Assembly (NCBI GenBank): GCA_014874385.1
Contig: JACWAE010000058.1
Coordinates: 1-64,000, forward strand
Reading direction: 5' to 3'
DNA: 64,000 bases
DNA from: Dehalococcoidia bacterium
GTDB taxonomy: Bacteria; Chloroflexota; Dehalococcoidia; SZUA-161
The position numbers and the translations under genes are program-made. Each line of letters starts with the position of its first letter. Positions within the stretch are counted from its first letter, which is position 1. Shown here piece after piece: positions 28,356 to 38,299 of this stretch. Under the pieces are notes generated by a model that saw only the letters and a program-made list of their open reading frames with translations, did not search any database and was not told the origin of the DNA.

Positions 28356-28550
28356 ATGAAAGCACAGGGTGGATATTTCGAAAACACAACCAGCTTAAAG
28401 AGGGGTAGCGAAGCTGATGGTGGTGATGTGTTGGCAATGAAGAGGTGCGCGGAGAAAATCTGGAATGCCATATCGAAGTACGTAGTCTTTGACAATGACG
28501 CCATTTTCAAAGACCCGAATTGGCCCTATCTGTGGACTAACAAAAAATAA
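28356..28550 (+). CDS. Small protein of a duplicated family (64 aa)
   Basis: ATG 28356 after GGAGG; MKAQGGYFENTT...AEKIWNAISKYVVFDNDAIFKDPNWPYLWTNKK*; paralogue at 28699. Confidence 0.7.
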   Translation: MKAQGGYFENTTSLKRGSEADGGDVLAMKRCAEKIWNAISKYVVFDNDAIFKDPNWPYLWTNKK

Positions 28551-28698
28551 AGATACATCAAGGGGCCAGGCATTTGTCTATGCACAGCAGGGCGGCAAAC
28601 CGTCGGACAAGGTGAATTATAGCCGTTCACGTAGATTAAATCTCCAAAGCATATAAAATCTAGAGCCGGATGAGATAGAGCAACCAAAGGAGGATGTA

Positions 28699-28884
28699 AT
28701 GCAAGCATATTTGGAACTGACTGTGAAAGAGGCTTACTGGGAAGAAGTAGAGACTGAAAAAAAGGGAATGCTGGATTTCTTAAGAAAAACCTGGAACACT
28801 CTCCGGAACACCATAACTAAGTATGTGACATATGACAAAGACGCAATATTTAAGGATCGCAATTGGCCTTATCTCTGGTCATAG
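28699..28884 (+). CDS. Small protein of a duplicated family (61 aa)
   Basis: MQAYLELTVKEAYWEEVETEKKGMLDFLRKTWNTLRNTITKYVTYDKDAIFKDRNWPYLWS*; preceded by GGAGG. Confidence 0.7.
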   Translation: MQAYLELTVKEAYWEEVETEKKGMLDFLRKTWNTLRNTITKYVTYDKDAIFKDRNWPYLWS

Positions 28885-28976
28885 AAGATAAGATATATTA
28901 AGGGATATAAAGATAAATATTAGAGGACAGGGTTAGGACCGAACAAGAAGCATTCATTGACTGTGTGTCCTGAGGT

Positions 28977-29020
28977 GGGGGAGAACGTGGACTTCTAGTC
29001 TGCGACTCCCCCCTTTTTTT
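28977..29020 (+). terminator. Intrinsic terminator
   Basis: GGGGGAG...CTCCCCCC followed by TTTTTTT. Confidence 0.75.
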
Positions 29021-29132
29021 AAATGTACGACCGGCTTGCTTCAGTTGATGTGACCACAATTCATACCGCGAATAAACAGGCATTTATACGGTTGCACACC
29101 TGCGCAATTAGCGCCGCTTGAAAGAAGCGACA

Positions 29133-29146
29133 AGGCACTAATGCCT
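29133..29146. promoter_or_regulatory. AGGCA-N4-TGCCT palindrome
   Basis: AGGCACTAATGCCT upstream of the 29168/29234 gene; same motif as the 28123 array. Confidence 0.5.
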
Positions 29147-29233
29147 ATGCTTAATTGGGCATAATGTGTGATGACAGCGCATGGGCAAAAGATAAATAAT
29201 GCAAATGAACTGATAGAAGAGGAGGAGGACAAA

Positions 29234-30058
29234 ATGGCAATTATCACCCTAACCAGGGGAACATATAGCGGCGCTAGGGACCTGGGTCAATACTTAGCGC
29301 AGAAGCTCGGGTATAAGCTATTGTCCAGGGAAACAATTATCGAAAAACTGGTGGAATACGGATGGGTAGATGAAAAGCTGGGTAGGGTTCGCCAAAAACA
29401 ACTGGGTGTGCTACAGCGCATGAATCTGGAATGGATTCACTATGTTGCCTGTCTTCGGGCTGTACTGAGCAAAGAAGCGCAAAATGAAGCCTTGGTCTAT
29501 CATGGGAACAACGGACAGGCAGCACTCCGTGGCTTTCCGCATATCCTGAGCATAAAAGTTACTGCAGACATGAAATACCGTATAAAAGCTGTCATGGAGC
29601 GCAATGAGTACGCAATCGACCAGAAAGAGGCAATAGAGATAATCCACAGGATTGATGAGCGAAGGGAAAGATGGTCAAAATTCCTTTATCAAACAGATGG
29701 CAACGATGCCTCGGCCTTTGATATGATAATAGATTTGAGCCATAAAAGCATACCCGATGCTTATGAGATGATACATGCCACTGTTTCACTCCCGCAGTTT
29801 CAACCAACCCCCAACTCGAAGAAGGTCATCGAGAATTTGACACGCGCTGCCCAACTGAGAGCCAGGATAGCAATGGAGGCCGACATTGTAGATGATGAGA
29901 TCGAAGTTGAAGTCAATGATGGCGTGCTCAACGTCAAAGGAGTAGTACACTCACAGGATGATGCTGATAAACTCAGGGAGTTCCTCTCTCGTCAGCCAGA
30001 GGTTCATGAGGTCGTGAGTCACCTGGCGAAAGCACCGCAAGAAATCGACACCGGGTAA
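29234..30058 (+). CDS. Cytidylate kinase-like protein with C-terminal BON domain
   Basis: MAIITLTRGTYSGARDLGQYLAQKLGYKLLSRETI...C-terminal DDEIEVEVNDGVLNVKGVVHSQDDADKLREFLSRQPEVHEV (BON); ATG 29234 has a GGAGGAGG upstream. Confidence 0.8.
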   Translation: MAIITLTRGTYSGARDLGQYLAQKLGYKLLSRETIIEKLVEYGWVDEKLGRVRQKQLGVLQRMNLEWIHYVACLRAVLSKEAQNEALVYHGNNGQAALRGFPHILSIKVTADMKYRIKAVMERNEYAIDQKEAIEIIHRIDERRERWSKFLYQTDGNDASAFDMIIDLSHKSIPDAYEMIHATVSLPQFQPTPNSKKVIENLTRAAQLRARIAMEADIVDDEIEVEVNDGVLNVKGVVHSQDDADKLREFLSRQPEVHEVVSHLAKAPQEIDTG

Positions 30059-30214
30059 ATACAAGCAGGCATTCATTACCATAACACTATATAAGCCTCG
30101 GACTTTTTTGTGAGGTGAAACTATAGATTGACAGGTGAAGTAGGCCTTAATCCTGCATAGTGGCGAAGACGTCGAAAATCGCGTCTATGTTTTGCAGAAA
30201 GGAATAAGAGCAGA

Positions 30215-31504
30215 ATGCGGTTTTTTAATGAATGTGGCAGGTATTTAATGGCCAGCGCTACTGCCCATGCCAGGTGGGAGATCAATATATCCAATACCAT
30301 ATTTCGAGACCGGAAGCGACTTCTCTTGCTGGCGCTGCTCATGGCTTCTGTAATCATTGGCATGTTTACATGCTATGCCTTTGCACAGGGTGACAGCGCG
30401 CTTCCAAATACGCTGGGAGGAAGCTCCGCTTACACCCCGGCTACATATACAGTAGGCATATTTCTGGCGGCAATTCTTGTAGGGCTTATCGCCGGACTGA
30501 TAACCGGCTGCATTGGCGCCGGCGGAGGTTTTATTATTACTCCGGCTCTGATGAGCTTCGGGATCAAAGGTATCCTGGCTGTAGGAACGGACCTCTTTCA
30601 CATCTTTGCCAAGGCCATCATGGGGGCGGTAATTCATAGAAAACTGGGTAATGTGGCAGTAAAAATAGCCATAGCCTTCGGGGTTGGTTCTCTAATAGGG
30701 GCAACAATAGGCGGTATTATTAACAGGGCGCTTTATGAAAGAAACCCTGTTCTGAGCGACGCGTTCATTACCTCAATCTACTCAGTCATGCTGGGATTCC
30801 TGGGGGTTTATGCCCTCAGGCAGTTCCTCAAGAGCCGGAAAACCGGTGGGGGCGTTTCTCCTGAAGGCGGCGGTGAAGTTGAAGAGCTAGGCAAATTACC
30901 CCAGAAGATGCAGTCAGTTAATATCCCGCCCATGATAGGGTTCGATCGCCATATCGTCCCGGGTGGACGCAGGATATCGTGGGTTTTCGTCGCCGTCATT
31001 GGCCTTCTGGTCGGTTTTGTTGCCAGTATCATGGGGGTCGGTGGTGGTTTCCTGACCTTCCCCATGTTCGTTTTCACACTGGGCATATCATCCACGACCA
31101 CAGTAGGGACTGACATTTTTCAGATAATATTTACAGGTGGTTACTCAGCGATCGTGCAGTATGCAATATACGGCTTCATATTCTATACGCTGGCTGTGGG
31201 TATGCTGCTGGGTTCGCTGATAGGCATACAGATAGGGGCACTGGTCACCAGAGTTGTGCCAGGCACACACATACGCGGCTTCTACGCGATGGCTGTGCTT
31301 GCGGGTTTCGCCAATCGCATATTTGCACTACCGGGCAAGCTGGGTTCGTTGGGTGTAGTTCCAATATCGACGAGCACAGGTAATTTACTTGCAAATATAG
31401 GAATATGGGTGTTCTTCATCGTCCTCGGCATTTTCACGATCTGGGTGATTGGAACGTTCGTACGAAGCATAAAAAAGCTTAAAGGAATAGAGGTGAAAAC
31501 ATGA
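30215..31504 (+). CDS. Sulfite exporter TauE/SafE family membrane protein
   Basis: Repeated GAGGGFIITPALMSFGIKGILAVGTDLFHIFAKAI / GVGGGFLTFPMFVFTLGISSTTTVGTDIFQIIFT motifs. Confidence 0.9.
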   Translation: MRFFNECGRYLMASATAHARWEINISNTIFRDRKRLLLLALLMASVIIGMFTCYAFAQGDSALPNTLGGSSAYTPATYTVGIFLAAILVGLIAGLITGCIGAGGGFIITPALMSFGIKGILAVGTDLFHIFAKAIMGAVIHRKLGNVAVKIAIAFGVGSLIGATIGGIINRALYERNPVLSDAFITSIYSVMLGFLGVYALRQFLKSRKTGGGVSPEGGGEVEELGKLPQKMQSVNIPPMIGFDRHIVPGGRRISWVFVAVIGLLVGFVASIMGVGGGFLTFPMFVFTLGISSTTTVGTDIFQIIFTGGYSAIVQYAIYGFIFYTLAVGMLLGSLIGIQIGALVTRVVPGTHIRGFYAMAVLAGFANRIFALPGKLGSLGVVPISTSTGNLLANIGIWVFFIVLGIFTIWVIGTFVRSIKKLKGIEVKT

Positions 31505-32229
31505 TCCCCGATAAGATCAAGTTCTATACCGGTGTGGGGATGCTGGTGCTTTTTGCGGGCGTACTGGCGACAATGTTCTCACCGGTCTTTGACGGTAAGA
31601 ATGGGATGCAATACGTAGATGAGCTATATAATTCCATATCAAAGGGTTCAGCTTACTATATACCGAACGTTGAGGAAGACAGCGCCAAATATGTGGGCAC
31701 TCCACTGGCTGTTACTATCAAGATGAAGACTGAGGAACAGGCAAATCAAACCGCTCTACTTTATCAGGCGAGCGGCGCGGAGGTAACTACTTCGGGAGCC
31801 AAGCTGACGATCGATGGGGATTTGGGCAAAATCCTTGAAGCCAGCCTCAGCGATGCAGATGCCATGTATCATGACCAGGGAGAGCAGATAGCGGCTAAGT
31901 ACGGCTACGATGGAAAGCAGGTACTTTACAATTGGTGGCAATCGTTTAAAGCATTAGACAGTTACCTTAAGGACGAAGGCATATTTGACCAGGCTAAGAT
32001 TCTAGAAGAAGCGCAGCAGCGAGCGATCGAGCCCGCGTATAATTACTATGGGATACAAGCCGAACACATAAAAGACAAAGCTGGTATTGTAATATTTTCA
32101 TTGGTTTTCTACGTAGCTTATACAGTGTGGTACGGTTTTGCTATAATGAACGTGCTCGAAGGCTTAGGTCTGAAAATAAAGCAGATGCTTCCCTTCAGTT
32201 TTATGGCCATAATGAAGGACAACAAGTAA
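31501..32229 (+). CDS. Hypothetical membrane protein co-transcribed with TauE/SafE
   Basis: ATGA overlap with upstream gene; N- and C-terminal TM helices. Confidence 0.65.
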   Translation: MIPDKIKFYTGVGMLVLFAGVLATMFSPVFDGKNGMQYVDELYNSISKGSAYYIPNVEEDSAKYVGTPLAVTIKMKTEEQANQTALLYQASGAEVTTSGAKLTIDGDLGKILEASLSDADAMYHDQGEQIAAKYGYDGKQVLYNWWQSFKALDSYLKDEGIFDQAKILEEAQQRAIEPAYNYYGIQAEHIKDKAGIVIFSLVFYVAYTVWYGFAIMNVLEGLGLKIKQMLPFSFMAIMKDNK

Positions 32230-32498
32230 AGCGCAGAATAACAGAGTCCTAACGCCCGCCGCTCCGCTAATCCACAGCAGAAATGCCTCGATCCTCCCTG
32301 AAGCCCGATGGGGCAACGTAGGTTTACATCCCAGACCGCGATGCTGTTGTGAAAATTCGGGCGTCCTGTTGGCTTAAAGGGAGGCCCTTTTTACCTTTAT
32401 TCTTCACTCCATTGTGGTATACCCAGCGGGTTTCTACAGTGAACAAGCACTACCGAATGAGTTATGCTATAATACCCTGGAATGGAATAGGAGTCGTC

Positions 32499-33164
32499 AT
32501 GGACCGAATCAAGTTGCTGATTGCGGATGACCATGCGTTGGTGCGTGAAGGCACTCGGCGAATCCTGGAGGCAGAAAAGGACCTGAAGGTAATCGCTGAG
32601 GCTGGCGATGGTGAGGAAGCGGTGAGATTGGCCACCAGCCTGGCTCCGGATGTGGCTATTATCGACATCGCTATGCCCAAGCTCGACGGCATTGAAGTCA
32701 CAAGACGAATCAAAGCATCCTGCCCCAAAACAGCAGTGCTGATACTCAGTGCCTATGACGATGATCAGTTCGTCTTCGACCTTTTGGAAGCTGGAGCTGC
32801 CGGATATCTGTTGAAGAGCGTGCGGGGCCAGGAACTGGTCAACGCCGTTAGAGCCATATACGCCGGTGAATCTGTGCTTCATCCATTAGTTGCCCGCAAA
32901 GTGTTGAACCATTTTGTGTCCTCTCCTGGTAAAACTAAAAAGCAGAAGCCGTTAGAGATACTTACGCAGCGAGAAATGGATATTCTTAAGCTGGTTACAA
33001 GAGGTCTTAGCAATAAAGAGATTGCCGACGAGCTTTTTTTAAGCCTGCGTACAGTTCAAGGTCACGTGGGAAGCATCTTTAGCAAAATTGGGGTAGGGTC
33101 ACGGACAGAGGCTGTAGTTCGCGCGTTGAAGGAAGGCTGGGTAACTCTCGAGGATATTCCGTGA
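32499..33164 (+). CDS. NarL/FixJ-family response regulator
   Basis: MDRIKLLIADDHALVREGTRRILEAEKDLKVIAEAGDG...LTQREMDILKLVTRGLSNKEIADELFLSLRTVQGHVGSIFSKIGVGSRTEAV. Confidence 0.95.
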   Translation: MDRIKLLIADDHALVREGTRRILEAEKDLKVIAEAGDGEEAVRLATSLAPDVAIIDIAMPKLDGIEVTRRIKASCPKTAVLILSAYDDDQFVFDLLEAGAAGYLLKSVRGQELVNAVRAIYAGESVLHPLVARKVLNHFVSSPGKTKKQKPLEILTQREMDILKLVTRGLSNKEIADELFLSLRTVQGHVGSIFSKIGVGSRTEAVVRALKEGWVTLEDIP

Positions 33165-33198
33165 TGGTTGCCACACTGGCGTCATTTAAGGTTCAGAT

Positions 33199-35142
33199 AT
33201 GGTACGTAGACTCCTGGCAAGCTCAATAAGCTCGCTGGTAAGCAATGCACGTAAGCCTGGTTTCTGGCTCATTGTTGTCCTGTTCATCGCTATCTCGATT
33301 CCGTACTACTATGAGACGCTTCATCCGCCTTTCGTACAACGTGTTTTCAACTACCTGGGGCTAGATAGACTTTCCTTTGAGCGGACACTATATATCGTAC
33401 CAATAATTCTTTCCGGCTTCCTGTTCGGGTCCAAAGGGGCCTATATAGCTTCGACAGTTGCTCTATGTTGCATGGTACCTCGTGCTGTCATCATCTCGCC
33501 ACACACTGCTGACGCCCTGTTCGAATCGGGCACCGTTTTTCTCGTGGGCATTCTGGTGGGCTTCACATTCACATCGCTGCAGAAGGAGCGAAGACGGCGT
33601 ATGCAAGTCGATGCGCTCAACCAAACCGCTCTTGTAGTTTCCCAGTCTCTGGAATTGGACCCTGTCCTGAAAAGCAGCATCGACAGTGTTGTCGAAGTGA
33701 TGAAGGTCGATGTTGCGCAAGTATTTCTCGTCGACGAGGGAGCCGGCGATCTTACACTTGCTGCTTACAGGGGTGTTTCTCGAGAATTCGCGCAGGGCGT
33801 TGATCGGTTAAAAATAGGAGAAGGATTAAATGGACTGGTAGCCCAGACTGGCGCGCCAACCTATGTTGAAAACGCCTCTGCCGATCCCCGGTTAACCAGG
33901 ACGGTATTGAAAGAGGACCGTATTGGTTCAATGCTCATTGTTCCCCTGAAGTCCAAAGATAAAGTCATGGGCACACTCTGTGTGAGCATGCGAGGGTATC
34001 GTAAATTCAACCAAGATGAGGTTGAATTGCTTACAAACATCGGTAATCAGGTTGGAGTTGCTATAGAGAACGTGCGATTGTATCAGCAGCAGCGGGGATT
34101 CACCGAGCAGTTGCGCGCTTCTGAAGAACGATACCGCGAGCTGTTCGAGAACGCTAACGATGGCATCTGGGTTCATGATTTGGAAGGCAATATCATAGCT
34201 GCCAATAAGGCCAGCGAGAAGCTCACAGGCTATACTCTGGATGAAATGGCTAAAACTGATAAATTGAATGTGAGCGTATTTCTTAACGGCGAAGGACTCA
34301 ATCTGGCCAAGGAGATAAGGCGCAGGTTGCTGGCCAATGTACCTCTGACGCAGCCGTATGAGCAGCGCATAGTCAGGGGGGATGGCACAGAGGCAATACT
34401 GATGATGACCACCAACTTGGTGACAGAGGACGGTAAGCCTGTAGCCTTCCAGCATATTGCCCGAGATGTGACTGAAGAGAAGCGAATGAAGGAAAACCTG
34501 CACTTCTACCTGCAGCAGATTACCAGGACTCAGGAAGAGGAGAGGAAACGCATCGCCCGTGAGCTTCACGATGATACCATGCAGTATCTAGTTGTCCTCG
34601 CACGTCAGTTGGATGAACTTGCCTACAGCAGCAAGTTGATGTCCCAGGAGGAGAAAGCGAAGCTGGAGGAGCTGAGGCAGCAGACTACTGGCATAATGGA
34701 AGGCGTGCGGCGCTTGAGCCACGACCTCCGGCCTGCTACCTTGGACAGGCTGGGCCTGCTTCCGGCGCTGGAATGGCTGGCCTCTCAGGTCCCTTCGGGG
34801 ATAAGTATAGAAGTCAAGGCATACGGAACCGAACGGAGACTTCCTGCTGAAGTGGAACTGGTATTGTTCCGCATCGCCCAGGAGGCACTGAGCAATGTCC
34901 GACGGCATTCTCAGGCAACCGAGGCTGAGGTTAAAGTAGAGTTCGAGGATAAGAAAACCAGGATAACGGTCAAGGATAATGGTAAAGGTTTTATTCTCCC
35001 TGAGATAATGAGCGATCTGGTTAAAGCAGGCAGGCTGGGCCTGGCCGGGATGCAGGAAAGGATCCAGTTGCTGAACGGGAGCCTGAAGATTGAGTCGGAG
35101 CCTGGAAGGGGCACTACAGTAACGGTTGAGGCACCGCTATAA
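33199..35142 (+). CDS. Sensor histidine kinase (TM, GAF, PAS, HisKA_3, HATPase)
   Basis: GAF (ALVVSQSLELDPVLKSSIDSVVEVMKVDVAQVFLVDEG), PAS (ELFENANDGIWVHDLEGNIIAANKASEKLTGYT), HisKA_3 (EEERKRIARELHDDTMQYLVVLARQLDEL), HATPase (ALSNVRRHSQATEAEVKVE). Confidence 0.95.
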   Translation: MVRRLLASSISSLVSNARKPGFWLIVVLFIAISIPYYYETLHPPFVQRVFNYLGLDRLSFERTLYIVPIILSGFLFGSKGAYIASTVALCCMVPRAVIISPHTADALFESGTVFLVGILVGFTFTSLQKERRRRMQVDALNQTALVVSQSLELDPVLKSSIDSVVEVMKVDVAQVFLVDEGAGDLTLAAYRGVSREFAQGVDRLKIGEGLNGLVAQTGAPTYVENASADPRLTRTVLKEDRIGSMLIVPLKSKDKVMGTLCVSMRGYRKFNQDEVELLTNIGNQVGVAIENVRLYQQQRGFTEQLRASEERYRELFENANDGIWVHDLEGNIIAANKASEKLTGYTLDEMAKTDKLNVSVFLNGEGLNLAKEIRRRLLANVPLTQPYEQRIVRGDGTEAILMMTTNLVTEDGKPVAFQHIARDVTEEKRMKENLHFYLQQITRTQEEERKRIARELHDDTMQYLVVLARQLDELAYSSKLMSQEEKAKLEELRQQTTGIMEGVRRLSHDLRPATLDRLGLLPALEWLASQVPSGISIEVKAYGTERRLPAEVELVLFRIAQEALSNVRRHSQATEAEVKVEFEDKKTRITVKDNGKGFILPEIMSDLVKAGRLGLAGMQERIQLLNGSLKIESEPGRGTTVTVEAPL

Positions 35143-35163
35143 TACCAAGGGCGATAGATATAA

Positions 35164-36003
35164 ATGAAAGCTACAAAGGAGTGCTACCCTTGCCTCGCTA
35201 ATCTGGTGCGCCAGGCTGCCGAGCTGGCCACCGATGATTATAGGTTGAGAGTGGAAGCAATAGACCAGGGACTGAAGCTCCTCGGCCGTAAGTTCTCTAC
35301 TGACAAGACCTCCATCGCTGTTGCTACGATGCTGCATCGTGTGGTGAGAGAGGTGACCGGGAATGCTGACCCTTACAGCCGCATGAAAGAAGCGGAAGTG
35401 GGTCTGGCCAAGAGCTTGCGTCGAGGGTGGCAGAACAATCATGAGGGGAATCTAAGGAACCGTATTATATTGGCAGTTAGGGGAAACAATATAGATTTCT
35501 TTAAAGATATGAAGCAGATCAAGGAAGGCCTGCGGCTGCCCGTTGAGTTTGCTATCGACGACACACCGCAGTTAGAGAAAAAACTGGAAAAGGCAGAAAG
35601 TATCCTCTACCTGGCGGACAATGCCGGCGAAGTATTCTTCGATCTGCCTCTTGTGGAGAGCCTGGAGGATTTTGCCCCTGTTACTTATGTGGTGAAATAT
35701 TCGCCTGTCCAGAACGATATTACCCTTGATGATTTAGAGAAGTTCGGTCTGACAGAGGAGCTATCCAGGGTAATCACCACCGGCACTGACACTCCAGGGG
35801 TAGATATGGCTATGGCCTCCCAGGAGTTTAAGGCAGAATTTGAGACTGCTGACCTTGTGCTGGCAAAGGGTATGGGCTACTGGGAAACCCTCTCGGAACT
35901 GCCTCCCCAGGGCAAGGTGTTTTATCTTCTCAAGGCTAAGTGTAAGCCGGTGGCCGATTCACTGGGCGTAACTCTGAATAGCTATGTAGCCCTTTTACGG
36001 TGA
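35164..36003 (+). CDS. DUF89/ARMT1-like damage-control phosphatase family protein
   Basis: MKATKECYPCLANLVRQAAELAT...ESILYLADNAGEVFFDLPLVESL...ADLVLAKGMGYWETLSEL. Confidence 0.88.
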   Translation: MKATKECYPCLANLVRQAAELATDDYRLRVEAIDQGLKLLGRKFSTDKTSIAVATMLHRVVREVTGNADPYSRMKEAEVGLAKSLRRGWQNNHEGNLRNRIILAVRGNNIDFFKDMKQIKEGLRLPVEFAIDDTPQLEKKLEKAESILYLADNAGEVFFDLPLVESLEDFAPVTYVVKYSPVQNDITLDDLEKFGLTEELSRVITTGTDTPGVDMAMASQEFKAEFETADLVLAKGMGYWETLSELPPQGKVFYLLKAKCKPVADSLGVTLNSYVALLR

Positions 36004-37238
36004 AAAATATGACAGGTGGGATGAGGCCAAAACTGAGGCATGTACAGGTCAGCCGTGGCCACGAGCACGGTCAGCAGGTGCTTATCCTCTCTGACCCATG
36101 TGGACTTGGCGATTGCGCTATAGTTCTCCCAGCAAGTTTAGCGCCGGTACTGGAGCTGTGTGATGGAACTCGCGATATTGCTGCTTTGAGAACTGTTCTG
36201 GAGCTGAGGACTGGATTGCGAGTAGGGCCAGATTATTTGGAAAGGATGTTCGCTGCCCTTGATAGAGCGCTCATGATAGATAATGAACACTTTGCCCGGG
36301 TATATCAGGAGGCTGTGAAGAAGTTCAGGACTGCGCCCTCGCGTCTGCCTACCATGGCGGACAGGGTGTATCCGGCTAACTCAGGTTCATTGGAGCAAGT
36401 GTTGTGCGGATACTTTGATGCCCTGCTCCCAAATGCGGATAATAAGCTCAAAGCTGACGAGGTACGTGGGCTGGTGAGCCCCCATATCGATTATCAGCGT
36501 GGAGGAACTGTTTACGCCGGGGTATGGCGCCGAGCGGCCAAAGCAGCGCAGGCTGCGGAGGTTGCCATTATTTTGGGCACCAACCACTTCAATGGCCAGA
36601 AGCTGGTTACTCTAACGAGGCAGAGTTATGCTACACCCTGGGGTGTGCTGGCAACGGCCGGTGATGTGGTGGATGCTGTGGCTTCTGCCCTCGGCGAAGA
36701 AGAGGTTTTCGCTGAGGAGTTCAATCATCGCAACGAGCACTCTGTGGAGGCGGCTGCTGTCTGGCTGCACTACCTGGTGAAGGATAAGGGCTGTGAGCTT
36801 GTGCCTGTTCTCTGCGGCTCCTTCCAGAGGTTTATAGAAGGGGATAGAAAGCCGAGTGACGATGATGAGGTCGCTCGCTTCATCGAGGCATTGAGTAATG
36901 CAACTGCTAATAGACGCACTCTTATAATAGCTGCCGGTGACCTGGCTCACGTGGGGCCGGCTTTTGGGGATCGCTACCCGATAGATGTTCTCGAGAAATC
37001 CAGAATTTTGTCAGCCGACAATGAGCTGATGTCTGCCATTGCCAGGGGGGATGCCGAAGAGGTGTTCCAGCAAGTAAAAAAAGAGGGGGACCGGAGACGA
37101 ATCTGCGGCCTGTCCGCAATATATCTGGCACTACGGCTTTTAGGGAAAGCCAGCGGTGATATTACTGGCTATGCTCAGTGTCCCGCCGACGAGCAGGGAA
37201 CCTCATTAGTATCTATTTGTGGCGTTGTCCTGGCTTAG
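36000..37238 (+). CDS. amrB: AmmeMemoRadiSam system protein B (MEMO1 family)
   Basis: VRGLVSPHIDYQRGGTVYAGVWRRAAKAAQAAEVAIILGTNHFNGQKLVTLTRQSYATPWG; RTLIIAAGDLAHVGPAFGD. Confidence 0.88.
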   Translation: MKNMTGGMRPKLRHVQVSRGHEHGQQVLILSDPCGLGDCAIVLPASLAPVLELCDGTRDIAALRTVLELRTGLRVGPDYLERMFAALDRALMIDNEHFARVYQEAVKKFRTAPSRLPTMADRVYPANSGSLEQVLCGYFDALLPNADNKLKADEVRGLVSPHIDYQRGGTVYAGVWRRAAKAAQAAEVAIILGTNHFNGQKLVTLTRQSYATPWGVLATAGDVVDAVASALGEEEVFAEEFNHRNEHSVEAAAVWLHYLVKDKGCELVPVLCGSFQRFIEGDRKPSDDDEVARFIEALSNATANRRTLIIAAGDLAHVGPAFGDRYPIDVLEKSRILSADNELMSAIARGDAEEVFQQVKKEGDRRRICGLSAIYLALRLLGKASGDITGYAQCPADEQGTSLVSICGVVLA

Positions 37239-37281
37239 TTGGGTTATCCGTCACCCTGCCTAAAACAGGGAAATTGATTCC

Positions 37282-37638
37282 ATGAAAAATATCTCAGATA
37301 GGAAAGCGACGATTGAGATTCACTTGCAGCCCGGGGCCAAAAGAAGTGAGATAGTTGGCTTCAGGGAGGGTGTTCTCTACGCCAAAGTAATGTCGCTGCC
37401 CCTTAAAGGTCAGGCCAATCGAGCGCTGACGGAGTTGATGGCTCAGACATTGGGGATATCTAAAAGTGCTATTGACATTATTCGAGGTCAGTCCAGCAGA
37501 AATAAGGTTATAGCTATACAGGGTTTAACGAGTGAGGAGGTAAAAGACATTTTAGGCCGGGACCCGTCCTGTAAAGATTTGATACATTCGTTAAGAAATG
37601 AGGACATCAGGAAGGAAAGCCAATCTTCCACTATGTGA
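37282..37638 (+). CDS. DUF167 (YggU-like) family protein
   Basis: IEIHLQPGAKRSEIVGFREGVLYAKVMSLPLKGQANRALTELMAQTLGISKSAIDIIRGQSSRNKVIAIQGL. Confidence 0.88.
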   Translation: MKNISDRKATIEIHLQPGAKRSEIVGFREGVLYAKVMSLPLKGQANRALTELMAQTLGISKSAIDIIRGQSSRNKVIAIQGLTSEEVKDILGRDPSCKDLIHSLRNEDIRKESQSSTM

Positions 37639-37763
37639 GTGTGGAAGGATCGCTATTGTAAAGATGACCTCTTAACCTCCCTTGTCTGCGGCGAACCCTT
37701 AACGTAAAATGAGTCTAGTAAAATGGGAATTCCGAGGGCCTAATCTTTCGGAAGCGAAGGTTA

Positions 37764-38102
37764 TTGGTCGTGAAGCAAATTTATGTGCATGTAGCTGAGG
37801 ATGAGGATATCGGTTTCGAGGGAAGGTCTTATAGAATAGCCGAGGAGCTATTGGATTATCAGGGGCGAAAGGTTCTGTATTTAAAATCGGAGGCTTCGGC
37901 GGTTTCATTTTGTGACCGTAGCTATGCTTATCATCTGGGGAGCATCAATGTGAAAGGCTATGTGGTTAGGTGGAAGTACGGTACGAACGAAAAGGGTGAG
38001 ACTCTATCTGAGATAGAGTCTGTAACAGATGAAGCTGAGCAGGGGGAGATAAGCAGGCTGTTAAGGTCAGGTTATAATATGTCCACCGTTGGATTTACGT
38101 AG
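37764..38102 (+). CDS. Hypothetical protein
   Basis: 112-aa ORF with plausible composition; no family recognised. Confidence 0.55.
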   Translation: MVVKQIYVHVAEDEDIGFEGRSYRIAEELLDYQGRKVLYLKSEASAVSFCDRSYAYHLGSINVKGYVVRWKYGTNEKGETLSEIESVTDEAEQGEISRLLRSGYNMSTVGFT

Positions 38103-38299
38103 GTGACAGGCTGAGGAAGAGTGAAAGTAAAAGTATTGGATAGCAGTTTTTGGAATTTTAAGGACCAATAATGGGTAATCTGGCGCAGCTATTAAGTGAA
38201 CGATTAAGGCAGGCCAACCGGGATGTAGTCAGGTTAGCCACAGCGTTGAGCGTGGCATTGAGCTAAGGAGACAAACGACAGTATGCGAAAGGTGGCATC

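Noticed and set aside
38171-38266. 31-aa ORF MGNLAQLLSERLRQANRDVVRLATALSVALS
   Set aside because: Too short and unsupported to call as a gene without homologues.
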